Below are positions 17,538-26,134 of a DNA stretch of 64,000 nucleotides, in pieces. Position 1 is the first letter of the stretch. The number at the start of each line of letters is the position of its first letter. The position numbers were made by a program, and so were the translations under genes. The notes below the pieces were generated by a model. The model saw nothing but the letters and a program-made list of their open reading frames with translations, made no database searches and had not been told where the DNA came from. This stretch comes from Amycolatopsis balhimycina FH 1894 (lineage in GTDB: Bacteria; Actinomycetota; Actinomycetes; Mycobacteriales; Pseudonocardiaceae), in NCBI RefSeq assembly GCF_000384295.1, contig NZ_KB913037.1, positions 4,598,868 through 4,662,867 of the forward strand, given 5' to 3'.

Positions 17538-18125
17538 CTAGCCGTAGTCGGCGAAACAGAGCGCCTCGATGTCGGCACGCAGCGTGGCGAACGGCCGCGG
17601 GCGCACCCGCTGCTGGACGACGGTGCCCAGCAGGTACGACAGCAGCGCGCGGGCCCGCGCCCGCGGGTCGTCGACGTCGAGCGGGCCGAGCAGCTCGGCG
17701 AGCAGTTCGGTGAGCGACGTGAGCATGACGTCGATGGCCTGCGGGTGCTGCGCCCGTCCGGCGGCGATCCAGTACTCGAACCAGAGGAAGGCGGCGTTCG
17801 GGTTCGCGGCGAAGACGCTCAGGTACTCCTCGAGGACGGCGAAGAGCCGCTCGCGGGGTTCGTCGTGCTTCGCGGCGACCTCGCGCAGGCCCGCGGCGAA
17901 GGCGGTGATGTGGGCGGCCATCGCCCGGTCGATGAGGACGTCGATGTCGGCGAAGTAGTAGTGGACCGCGCTCTTGGTGAGCGGGCCGGCGTCGGCGATG
18001 GCGCGGACGGTGCACCCCGCGAGCCCGTCGCGGGCGAGGACGACGCGGGCGGCTTCGACGATCTGTTCCTGCTTGGCCAGCTGGTTGGGTGAGAGCCGCT
18101 CGCTGCGACCGGGGACTGCGCTCAC
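17538..18125 (-). CDS. TetR-family transcriptional regulator
   Basis: A 195-residue regulator with the N-terminal helix-turn-helix QIVEAARVVLARDGLAGC...VRAIADA...KSAVHYYFADID, followed by a helical ligand domain containing a WFEYW motif. The start is GTG 18125; the next usable codons are inside the HTH. Target unknown. Its position upstream of and co-directional with the carboxypeptidase makes auto- or local regulation plausible. Confidence 0.9.
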   Translation of the reverse strand: MSAVPGRSERLSPNQLAKQEQIVEAARVVLARDGLAGCTVRAIADAGPLTKSAVHYYFADIDVLIDRAMAAHITAFAAGLREVAAKHDEPRERLFAVLEEYLSVFAANPNAAFLWFEYWIAAGRAQHPQAIDVMLTSLTELLAELLGPLDVDDPRARARALLSYLLGTVVQQRVRPRPFATLRADIEALCFADYG

Positions 18126-18239
18126 GGTGATTCTCGTTACCTTCTCCTGGACGCCGAACCCGAAATCCTAGGGCAGACGTCCTGTGGGTGGCTTTCGGGT
18201 GAAAAACCGGATTGGCCACCCCGGTCCGCGCAGCGGACA

Positions 18240-18704
18240 ATGCCCGGCATGGTGATCTCAGGGGACAAGGGGCTCAGCCCGGCTGCGCGCAGCCAGCTGG
18301 AGAAGGAAATCGCGAACTTGCGCGCGCAGCGGGAAGCCCTCGCGCCGCAACCCGGCGAGCAGGAACGCACCGGTGACGCGGCGGACCAGGCGGACGTGAT
18401 CGACCGGGCGGAAGCAGCCGCCCGGCTGGACCGCCAGATCGCCGACCTGGCCGCGAAGATGGAACACGGCGGCTACGGCAACGCGCAGCTCCCGGACGGC
18501 ACGGTCGTCTCCCTGCGCTTCGCCGACGGAGACGAAGAGACGTTCCAGGTGGTGACGGTCCCGGGCGAGGACGCCGACGCGATCACCTCGGACAGCCCGC
18601 TGGGCCTGGCCCTGGTCGGCGCCAAGGCCGGCGACCAGATCACCTACCGAACCCCCCGAGGCGACGCGAAAGCCACGGTGGTGAAGCTGACCCCGCCCCA
18701 GTAA
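18240..18704 (+). CDS. GreA/GreB-like transcription elongation factor
   Basis: A 154-residue protein with a Gre-type N-terminal coiled coil (LSPAARSQLEKEIANL...) and a C-terminal FKBP-like domain (ALVGAKAGDQITYRTPRGD). Gre factors insert the coiled-coil tip into the RNA polymerase secondary channel to stimulate transcript cleavage; acidic residues at the tip (GDAADQADVIDRAE) are present. It is diverged from canonical GreA and may act as a regulator instead. ATG 18240 or 18249 could be the start. Confidence 0.8.
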   Translation: MPGMVISGDKGLSPAARSQLEKEIANLRAQREALAPQPGEQERTGDAADQADVIDRAEAAARLDRQIADLAAKMEHGGYGNAQLPDGTVVSLRFADGDEETFQVVTVPGEDADAITSDSPLGLALVGAKAGDQITYRTPRGDAKATVVKLTPPQ

Positions 18705-18715
18705 CCCCCAGCCGC

Positions 18716-18752
18716 GCGAAGGGCCCCCGGCTTGTCGCCGGGGGCCCTTCGC
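18716..18752. terminator. Terminator of the Gre-like gene
   Basis: Perfect 16-bp GC stem (18716-18731 with 18737-18752, loop TTGTC) 12 nt after the stop codon. Confidence 0.85.
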
Positions 18753-18847
18753 CGATCTCGGACGGGTGGTTCCGAACGCCGGTTTGCCGGGTCGCGGATG
18801 TGATAGACAGGCGGGGTGCCGAGATCCCCCGCGTTCCTGGAGATCCC

Positions 18848-19714
18848 GTGAACGACGACGTGTCGCGGAACCTCGTCGTCTTCCGCCTCAAGGGATTCGA
18901 CGAGCCGGTGATGGCGAGCGCACCGACGCAGGCCGAGGACGCCGTCGAACAGGCGTGGGCGAACATCCGGCAGCAGCACAAGGTACGCGGGTCCGCGGTT
19001 TCGGCCGTCTACAGCGAATGGCAGCCTTCCGCGGCCGACCGGAAGTTCATGGCCAAGCACTTCCGCAAAGCCGAGTGCACCTACAGTTTCGCCCGGCCCG
19101 CCCCCGGCGAGTGGGAGCGCGCCTTCGCCGAAGCGCGCGCCGTGATGGCCGAAACTCAAGAAGCCCGGCAGGAGGAAGTGCTGCCGGTGTTGTGGAGTAC
19201 GTCCTCACCGCGCGCCGGCCTGCTCGACGCACTCCCGCACCAGCCTCTGGTGCCGGGCCGGTTGTCGGTCGCGCTCGCGGTGGTGTCGCGGACCCCGCAG
19301 GGCAAGATCGGGATGCAGCACATCACCCGGCACCAGCACGAGCAGATGGGCACGCCACCACTCGAGGACCTGTTCGGCGTCGGCTACCAGAGCTTGGCGC
19401 GAGGCCTGAAGTTCGAAGTCCGCCGTTCGGGCGAGGACACGCTGGTCTCGGTCGCCAGGGAGAACCTGATGGCGGCGTCCGCGCTCGCCCTGCCCGACCT
19501 GTACGCCCAGCTGACCCAGCACCTCGGCGCGGGCGAACTGCTGGTGGGCCTGCCCTGCCCGGACGAGATGTACATCGCCAGGGCGGAATCCGGCTTGGCG
19601 GCGACGATCCGGGAGCAGGTGCTCGGTTCACCGTACGAGACAACGGAGCTGGTCCCGTCGGTGCTACGCCTCGGCCCCGGCGGCATGGAACTGCTCGCCG
19701 AACGGGACCGCTAG
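18848..19714 (+). CDS. Conserved hypothetical protein
   Basis: A 288-residue cytosolic protein that I cannot place in a known family. GTG 18848 was chosen because GGAGA precedes it by 4 nt; the frame is open 48 nt further up. Visible features: an N-terminal alpha/beta domain with AVYSEWQPSAADRKFM at about residue 60, which resembles the position of the Cys motif in some deaminase-fold proteins but lacks the Cys pair, and a C-terminal part with LALPDLYAQLTQHLG and ELLVGLPCPDEMYIA that recalls DUF1444-type proteins. Codon use matches the core genome, so it is probably resident. It is the last intact gene before the decayed island. Confidence 0.7.
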   Translation: MNDDVSRNLVVFRLKGFDEPVMASAPTQAEDAVEQAWANIRQQHKVRGSAVSAVYSEWQPSAADRKFMAKHFRKAECTYSFARPAPGEWERAFAEARAVMAETQEARQEEVLPVLWSTSSPRAGLLDALPHQPLVPGRLSVALAVVSRTPQGKIGMQHITRHQHEQMGTPPLEDLFGVGYQSLARGLKFEVRRSGEDTLVSVARENLMAASALALPDLYAQLTQHLGAGELLVGLPCPDEMYIARAESGLAATIREQVLGSPYETTELVPSVLRLGPGGMELLAERDR

Positions 19715-20567
19715 GGTCCGCTCCCCCCGCCCGCCGGCCAGAACATCGGCTCCACAGCGAGTGCTATGTGGGAGGGGTGTCCGACGCGTGGATGTACACC
19801 GCCGCCGGACATCCGCAACCAGGTCGACCACTGCTGAGTGCCGATCACGGCTACAACCCGCTCCACCGCCAACATCCCCTCCGGCTGGTCGGCGCGGGAA
19901 GCTTTCCCCGTGACGGGTGAACCTGCGGAACTTTCTCCACCCATCGACCAGGCGTCCTAGACACCCACTTGGACACCCACGAGACGAGTCAGGCCCCATC
20001 CGATCGGCGTGTCGCACCGCCCGGCGTGTCGGAGCGTTACGGAACGTGACCGGCTAGAGCACGGCCAGCCTTGCGCCGGTCGGCCCGCCCAACCCCTCCC
20101 CTCTCGCGCCCACCCGGATCGAAAGGTGCCACCGGTCCGTAGCGGCACCGCCGCTACCAGCAATTCTCCGAGCTGCCTCATGTTGCCGGATGTCGACGGG
20201 GGCGGTAGTTGCGGCGTTGAACAGCAGGTTGCCGAATACGCCGGCGCGCACCAGGCGCGGTCAAGCATCCACGGTTCGATCGCGGCCGCCGCTGCGTCGC
20301 GACGCGTTCAGCGTCTTCCGCTCAGCCCTGGCGGACCCGCCCTCAACTCTTGTCACCAAGGTCGTCCTCCAGCGTGTCGTCCACGGGGACATCAAGAACA
20401 AGCTTGCCCATTGGTCCTTCTGTCACATCCTCTACACGACGAAGGGACCAACCCCTTGGCCACTCACGTTGCGCAGTTGCCGGATCAACATCGAGACGCA
20501 CGCGCACACCTTGGAACAGCGACGAAGTTGAAGCGCGTCGCTTAAATTCCGCCTCACCAAATCACAC
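19715..20567. other. Gene-poor degraded stretch
   Basis: About 850 bases with only short, mutually overlapping frames in all six phases and no recognisable protein, ribosome site or RNA. It begins directly after the hypothetical gene and runs into the acyl-CoA dehydrogenase remnant, so I read it as decayed island sequence. Confidence 0.5.
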
Positions 20568-20827
20568 GCCTATGACGCGGGGGAGCCGAGTATCCCCGCG
20601 GGCGCGATGGCCAAGTTGATGGCCACAGAGACCGCCCAGTTCGTGGTGGATTCCTCGGTACAGATCCATGGCGCGCCACCGCGCTGCGCCGGGGGCATCT
20701 GCTCGAACACCTGTATCGGGAAGTGCGGGCGCCGCGCATCTACGAAGGCGCGACCGAAGTGCAGCGGGCCATCGTCGCCCGCGAACTGTTCCGCGACAGC
20801 AAGTCGGAAGACGCACCGGCCCGATGA
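20568..20827 (+). pseudogene. Acyl-CoA dehydrogenase remnant (C-terminal ~85 codons, frameshifted)
   Basis: The frame from 20568 reads AYDAGEPSIPAGAMAKLMATE...SSVQIHG, then a single-base deletion in GGCGCGCC (about 20673) moves the continuation LRRGHLLEHLYRE...IYEGATEVQRAIVARELFRD to another frame ending at TGA 20825. This is the last part of the C-terminal helical bundle of an acyl-CoA dehydrogenase, with the usual VRAPRIYEGATE. Everything upstream of the final 85 codons is missing. It lies just ahead of an intact gene of the same fold. Confidence 0.85.
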
Positions 20828-20877
20828 CCGGTGGGACCGTCGGCTGGCGACCAGTCATCGGACCCCGGGAGGAACTC

Positions 20878-22056
20878 GTGTTGACCGGTGCTATCCCGAC
20901 CAGAGAACAGTTGGTCCGCCGGACCTCGGAATTGGTGCCGCTGCTGCGGAAGAACGCGCCGTGGTCGGAAGAGCATCGCCGCATCCATGACGAGTCGATC
21001 GAGGCGATGGCCGAGGCCGGGATCTTCCAGATGCGGGTGCCCGCGCTGTACGGCGGATACGAATGCGACGCGCGGACGATGGTCGAGGTGGCCACCGAGC
21101 TGGCGCGCGGCGATGGGGCCACCGCGTGGACCGCGTCGACCTACTGGATTCCGAGCTGGATGACCGTGCTGTTCCCGGAAGCGGTTCAGCAGGAGATCTT
21201 CTCCACGCCTCATGTGCGGATGTGCGGGACGCTGGCCCCGACCGGGACCGCGGCGCGCGCGGCCGGCGGTTTCCTCGTCAACGGCAAGTGGAGCTTCGTC
21301 ACCGGCGCCCCGCACGCGCACTGGCAAGAGGTCACCGCGCTGCTGCCAAGCGACGACGGGCAACCCACCACGATCATGGCCCTGGTTCCCACCAAGGAGC
21401 TGCGGATCGTGGACGACTGGTTCACCTCGGGCCTCGCCGGATCGGGCAGTGTCAGCACGGTCGCCGAGGACGTTTTCGTGCCCGCCGAACGGGTTCTGTT
21501 GCTGGACGAGGTGCTCAACGGGCAGCTCCCCGCGCGGGCGAGCGCGCGCTCGCCGATTTATCGCGCGCCGATGCTTCCGGTCGCCTCGGTGTCTCCGGTC
21601 GGGACCGTGCTCGGGCTGGCGCGGGCGGCGCGCGAGGTGTTCTTCGACCGACTTGATCGAAGGATCACCTACACCACCTACCCGAGCCAGCGAGAGGCTC
21701 CGCTGACTCACCTGCAGGTGGCCGAGGCGGCGATGAAGATCGACGAGACCGAATTCCACGTGCACCGCCTCGCCGCCCTGGTGGACACCAAGGCAATCGA
21801 GGATTCGGAGTGGACTCTCGAGGACAAGGTCACCTCGCGGGCCGACCTCGGCATGGCCGCCAGGCTGGCGAAGGAGACCGTCGACCTGTTCGCGGCCGCG
21901 AGCGGCGGCTCGTCGATCTATCGCAACGTGCCGATTCAACGGATCCAGCGCGATATTCAGGCGATCAACCTGCACGCGTTCATCCACCCGGACACCAACG
22001 CGGAGTTGTACGGGCGCTATCTCTGCGGTCTTGAACCCAACACCGACTACCTCTGA
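20878..22056 (+). CDS. Acyl-CoA-dehydrogenase-fold flavin oxidoreductase/monooxygenase
   Basis: A 392-residue protein of the acyl-CoA dehydrogenase superfamily, closest in style to the two-component flavin-dependent hydroxylases (HsaA/HpaB-like): N-terminal helical domain, central ELARGDGATAWTAS and GAPHAHW, FVTG beta strand, C-terminal helical bundle ending with IYRNVPIQRIQRDIQAINLHA. That ending, with QRIxRDxxA and a distal His, is typical of group D flavin monooxygenases. GTG 20878 has GGGAGG 5 nt upstream; ATG 20824 is possible but has no such site. No flavin reductase is adjacent. Substrate unknown. Confidence 0.8.
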   Translation: MLTGAIPTREQLVRRTSELVPLLRKNAPWSEEHRRIHDESIEAMAEAGIFQMRVPALYGGYECDARTMVEVATELARGDGATAWTASTYWIPSWMTVLFPEAVQQEIFSTPHVRMCGTLAPTGTAARAAGGFLVNGKWSFVTGAPHAHWQEVTALLPSDDGQPTTIMALVPTKELRIVDDWFTSGLAGSGSVSTVAEDVFVPAERVLLLDEVLNGQLPARASARSPIYRAPMLPVASVSPVGTVLGLARAAREVFFDRLDRRITYTTYPSQREAPLTHLQVAEAAMKIDETEFHVHRLAALVDTKAIEDSEWTLEDKVTSRADLGMAARLAKETVDLFAAASGGSSIYRNVPIQRIQRDIQAINLHAFIHPDTNAELYGRYLCGLEPNTDYL

Positions 22057-22449
22057 CCCGTATCCGCGAGTAAGGCTGTGACACGCTGCTGAGATGGCGA
22101 TAGGTGCCGCTCTGGCCTGGGATGATGGTGGTTGCGAAGACACGATCAGTCCTGGGAGAGGGCACCTATCTGGTGGGTACTGTACCGCCGATACGGCCAT
22201 CACGAAGTGCTGCTGTAGTACTAAGGTGGACACAGGCGCTGTACGTCATCGTTCCGTCGCTGCGCCATGTGGCATACAACCGCCTCCTCGGGAGGTCCGG
22301 ATATCCAGGCTGGAGTCCGAGACGGGCGCCCAGGTCCTCGACCTGGGCAGCGCGTCCTAAAGCTGCGGTTTACTCTCCGAAGGACTTTTCCATGATGAGC
22401 AAAACCACCGTGGCTGGTGCGCGCCCAAAATCGGCCGACGTCGGCCGTC
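22057..22449. other. Non-coding stretch between oxygenase and ECF remnant
   Basis: About 390 bases with no credible gene; I see only short frames without ribosome sites and no strong hairpin. Confidence 0.5.
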
Positions 22450-22846
22450 ACTCGCTCGCTCGCTGAAGCCAACAAACGCCTCTGGACCACGCTGACGCGG
22501 GTCTACGTAACGCTGCGCCAGGCTGCTCGCCAGGATCACGGCGGCCCGCTGGCGCGGCGGCAGCAATTGAAACATCGCCACCAGGACGAGGCGAACGCGA
22601 TGGCGGGCGGCCACGACCTCGGCGGGATCGGGCAGCTCGTCGACGACCAGGCGGTCCGGTACATCCAGGTGCACACCGACGACCGCCGCTCGAAGCGGTC
22701 GAAAGCCCGCCAGGCCCGCAGATAGGTCTCCTGGACGAGGTCTTCGGCATCGCCGATCGAGCCGGTCATCCGGTAGCAGTGGGCGAACAGCTCCCTCCGG
22801 AAGGCGCGGTCGCCGCGTCGAACTGGTCGGTCTTCGCGCCACGCAT
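22450..22846 (-). pseudogene. ECF sigma factor remnant (SigX5/TIGR02960-like)
   Basis: From ATG 22846 the product starts [12 protein letters not shown], breaks frame near 22815, then reads [15 protein letters not shown]...[20 protein letters not shown], a clear sigma region 2. After the CTWMYR segment most of the linker is missing and the frame changes again before region 4 ([17 protein letters not shown]), which itself decays. At least three frame breaks and an internal deletion make it non-functional. The divergent PPOX gene starts 90 nt away. Confidence 0.8.
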
Positions 22847-22935
22847 GGCCACACCGCATGCTGACTCGCCCTCCCGCCGAAAAGAAATCGCGGTCCGGCC
22901 GACTCTTCGGTGGCGGCGGCCGAGTCAACATGTGT

Positions 22936-23406
22936 ATGACCGATAACACCTTCTTCGACCCTTTGCTGAGCGGCCGTCCACGCGCGGCGGCGCGGCAGGT
23001 CGCCACCCGGATTCTCTCCGGGCCCCACCTGGCGGTTCTCTCGACCACCAACCCGGACGGCTCACCCCAGGCCTCGGTGATCTTCGTGAAGCCCGACGGC
23101 GACGACGTGCTGTTCAGCACGATCGCGGGCCGCCGCAAGACCCTCAACATGCAGCGGGATCCGCGGGTAAGCCTGCTGGTCCACGGCCTGGTCGCGGACG
23201 GAGTGGAGTTCACCTACGCCGCCATCTCCGGCGTCGTCGAACTGACCGACGACCCGGACGGCGCCTTCCACCAGGAGATGTTCGACTTGTACATGGGCGG
23301 CGCGACCCCGCCGCCCGAACCCGGCGCGCACAGACTGATCGGCCGGCTGCGGCCCACGCGCATCTACGCCCCACCAGCCGACGATGCGGCGCCCGAACAG
23401 CCTTGA
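22936..23406 (+). CDS. PPOX-class F420/flavin-dependent oxidoreductase
   Basis: A 156-residue split-barrel protein of the pyridoxamine-phosphate-oxidase-like class: [20 protein letters not shown] (strands 1 and 2), [23 protein letters not shown] and a C-terminal RPTRIY. Such proteins bind F420 or FMN and reduce small molecules. ATG 22936 is preferred to 22930 and to the longer frame from 22858, which would overlap the divergent sigma remnant. Codon use is normal and the gene looks intact. Confidence 0.85.
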   Translation: MTDNTFFDPLLSGRPRAAARQVATRILSGPHLAVLSTTNPDGSPQASVIFVKPDGDDVLFSTIAGRRKTLNMQRDPRVSLLVHGLVADGVEFTYAAISGVVELTDDPDGAFHQEMFDLYMGGATPPPEPGAHRLIGRLRPTRIYAPPADDAAPEQP

Positions 23407-23413
23407 GCGTTGT

Positions 23414-23456
23414 TGAAGGGCCCTTTTGTCACCACGTGCGATGAAGGCGCCCTTCA
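23414..23456. terminator. Composite hairpin after the PPOX gene
   Basis: TGAAGGGC (23414-23421) pairs with GCCCTTCA (23449-23456); inside and beyond it ACGTGCG and CGCACGT offer alternative pairing. It lies immediately after the PPOX stop. Confidence 0.55.
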
Positions 23457-23983
23457 GCGCACGTGACCTGCCGGGTGCCGAGGACGGCGGCGGGAGCCAG
23501 GCGGTCGGCGTCCTCGGTGCCGGGCTCGGCCCGGCCACTCCGGCTCGCATGCTCATTTGAGCGGGATGAACACCGAAGTAGTGGCACGTGACGAAGTCCC
23601 GGACGGGCAAGTCGGCAAGGAAAACGGGCACTTCTGGTCGGTTGCCGGTCCTTTCCGGTGCTTCGCGGCCGCGGCCGGCGATAGAGTGCAATTGCCAGCC
23701 AGGTGGAGTCGTTCATCTTGGGTCAGACGATTCTCTATTTTGTTCTTGGCCTTTCCGTCGGTGTAAGCGCAACGGGCAAGTCAGCCAGCCCTCCGGCGAG
23801 CGCGCCGGCCGCACGCGCCACATGGGCGACTGCTCTACAGCCGCTGAGCTGCGCGGAACCGTCACCGCTGCGCGACTGCGAAAGATCGGCCGAAAAAAGA
23901 CCCCGTTTTTGCGCCAGTTATGGCGCGAGCACAAGGCCGACGTTCACCATTGCACCGTGACCAGCGAAGTTGTGGCGACAGCG

Positions 23984-24156
23984 ATGAGCGGGCTCGTGGG
24001 GACGGCCTTGGCCGTCCGGTACGTGACACAATTGATCATCGTTCTCTGGTCATTCCGCGCGGACGAAGCCGGGCGCAAACACGCCATCCAGCTCCTCGAA
24101 CTACTCCAAGGCAGAGGGTCCAGCGTCGAAGCTCGCAGTGACACTCGCAAGTGGGA
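23984..24156 (+). pseudogene. Small membrane-protein ORF remnant
   Basis: Weak candidate. The frame reads MSGLVGTALAVRYVTQLIIV, a transmembrane-like segment, then a helix with SFRADEAGRKHAIQLLELLQG, which looks like real protein. Beyond about 24150 the frame runs antisense through the end of the integrase remnant, so the original 3' end is gone. The surrounding 23457-23983 shows no other gene. Confidence 0.3.
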
Positions 24157-25600
24157 CTACTTCCGGCGACGCTCGTGCAGGCCGACCACCTTTGCCGGTT
24201 CGGCGTCGGCAACGGCGGCCGGGTCGGTGACCACGGCGCGCTTGCCTCGGCTCACGCTCACCAGCCCAGCCGCCCTGAGTTGCGCTATGGCGCGCTGAGC
24301 CGTCCCAAACGACACTTCGTACCGCTTCGCCAAATCAACGACGGTAGGAAGCTGCTGGCCGGGCGCGAGCACGCCGGACACGATCGCTCCCTGAAGATCC
24401 TTTGCGATGCGCTTGTAAGGACTCTCGCCCTCGGGCGCGGCAACCGGCGCGACCGGGGTGAGCTTGCCTTCCGCGCTGAGTGCGACGGGCAGATCGGGCA
24501 GCCGCCCGGCGAGGGTGCCGGACGCGCGGTCGTCGGCTTCGGCAACCCACGCGCTGTAGACGCGCAGGGTCGTCGTACCGCCTCCGCCGTGGCCAAGGCG
24601 TCCGGCGACCGTTCGAATGTCGGTGCCTGCCGCGATCAGCTCGGTTGCCGAGTAGTGCCTGAGCTGGTGAATGTTCATGTCCCAGCCAAGACGCTCGCAC
24701 ATCCGGGCGTACCGCCGGCTCACCGAGTCAGGCTTGAGCCACGTACTGCCGTCCGGCTTGAGCGAGAAGAGCCGTGCGGCAGCCGGCATGGCTTTCAGCC
24801 CGGCGCGCTCCGCGCAGTGCTCGCGGTAGGAGCGCAGCAACGCAACCGTGCGCTCGTCGAGCGGGATGCGGCGCTGCTGATACGACTTGGTCTCCTTCTC
24901 CCAGCATTCCCCAGTCGAGGTCCCGCCATGCTTCGGTGGCGATCCGCGCGGCCTGCTCCACACTCGGCGGTTGCGGGTTCGACGGAGCGCCCGGAAGTGG
25001 CTCGGCCAGGTCGAACGAGTTGACGCCGATCCAACCCCAGCGCTTCGCGCGCTTACCGGCACCGGAGAGCACCGCCTGGATTTTACGGAGAGACCCGTCA
25101 CCGAGCCCCTTGCACACGTGAGGTCGACATTTGTCAGTGCACTGGTGTTCGCCTTGCTTGCGGTGCTCCACGAACTTGCGACCTCCGCAGTACGCGCGGC
25201 AGGTTCGGAGCACCGAATAGAAGGAGTCCAGGATGTGCCCGTCGATCTTGCCCAGCTGCTGTTCACCAAGCAGCGGACGAATGTGGTTCCGGGTGACCGA
25301 CTCGTACCCCTCGATCGTCTTCGGTTCGACCTTGAGCAACTCGAAGTGCTTGTCCAAGAGCTGATTGACCGTCGCGCGGGTTTTCGAAGCGCGCCGCTCG
25401 TCGAGCTGGTTGAGGAGCTTCGTCCGAACCTTCTCGGCCTCGACAGCCGCGTCCGGTCCGGCGGGAACTACCTCGGTCAGGTGATGTTCCTTCTTGGTTA
25501 CCGGATCGATACCGGCCTTGATCCTCACCCGCAGTGACCCGCTGGGCAGGGTCTCGATCATGCCGCGAGAGCGCCGCCTGGGCTTGGATGAGGTGGCCAT
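24157..25600 (-). pseudogene. Tyrosine recombinase (integrase) remnant of a second element
   Basis: Close relative of the intact integrase at 40372-41943, with the same zinc-finger-like CRAYC/HQCTDKC insertion and C-terminal GntR-type winged helix. The N-terminal frame (ATG 25600) is normal to DLDWGML; the rest continues in another frame from WEKETK. Comparison with the intact copy shows loss of about 42 codons (about 128 bp), the segment that holds the catalytic Arg (TGARRGEL). Later catalytic parts HQLRHYSA and VYSAW remain. The gene is dead both by frame and by active site. It abuts the left att repeat on the outside, so it belonged to another, earlier element at this tRNA. Confidence 0.93.
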
Positions 25601-25641
25601 GGGCCGGGTCGTACGCGCGCCCGGTCCACAAATGGGTCCAT

Positions 25642-25673
25642 GCGGTACCCCCGAACCCGGCCGGGGGTACCGC
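25642..25673. repeat. Inverted repeat next to the left att copy
   Basis: Perfect 11-bp arms GCGGTACCCCC (25642-25652) and its complement (25663-25673) lie between the dead integrase and the att repeat. It may be a recombinase/excisionase site or a terminator for the former integrase gene's upstream region. Confidence 0.45.
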
Positions 25674-25681
25674 TGACCTGC

Positions 25682-25726
25682 GAGCCGCCTAGGGGAATCG
25701 AACCCCTGACCTATTCATTACGAGTG
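25682..25726. repeat. Left attachment site copy (45 bp, att)
   Basis: Identical over 45 bases to 42038-42082 and hence to the 3' half of tRNA-Thr from the anticodon loop through the T arm and acceptor stem into the CCA. Flanking bases differ on both sides. It is a tRNA fragment, not a functional tRNA. Confidence 0.95.
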
Positions 25727-26049
25727 TCTGTGATGTTGGTCACTATGGTTGCTACCTGGTCTTCCCCCAGCTCAGAAGCGCCTCACAGTTACTGCTCAGC
25801 CCCCTTGCTGCGACAGTTCGCAACACGGATAGCTACACGACAGTGCCCATGCTGCCACGATTCCGTCCTGCGAGCCCGAGTCGACCACCGTCACTCTGCG
25901 TTCGCATAAATGGCGACCAGGCTTGTACCGCATCGAGTCACGTCTCGCGTCCCACCGGCCTGAAGGCGCCGACCAGAGCCCATGACCACCCGGCGCCCAC
26001 CAGGCAGCCGAACGTTTCTAGTTCATGCCGGCGTCCGTCGCCGGCACCC
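25727..26049. other. Non-coding left end of the element
   Basis: About 320 bases between the att copy and the IS target duplication. No protein or RNA is recognisable. A GCTACAC box near 25829 resembles the TGGCTACACAGA repeats next to the integrase and could be an arm-type site. Confidence 0.4.
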
Positions 26050-26118
26050 GCTAAGCGCACTGCCAGCACGATCCGTGCAGCAATGACAGCGCAGCCGTGC
26101 CGACCACCGCCCATAAAA
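26050..26118. repeat. 69-bp target-site duplication, left copy
   Basis: Identical over 69 bases to 29015-29083. The two copies exactly bracket the transposable unit, as a target duplication should. Such long duplications are known for IS1634/IS1549-type elements. Confidence 0.9.
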
Positions 26119-26134
26119 CCTGACTTGGCTCAAA

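Noticed and set aside
19715..20567. Possible genes in the stretch after the hypothetical protein
   Set aside because: Competing frames in all phases, no ribosome sites and no recognisable motif.
26050..26118. The 69-bp repeat as a second att site
   Set aside because: Both copies exactly bracket the terminal inverted repeats of the transposable unit and have no tRNA similarity.
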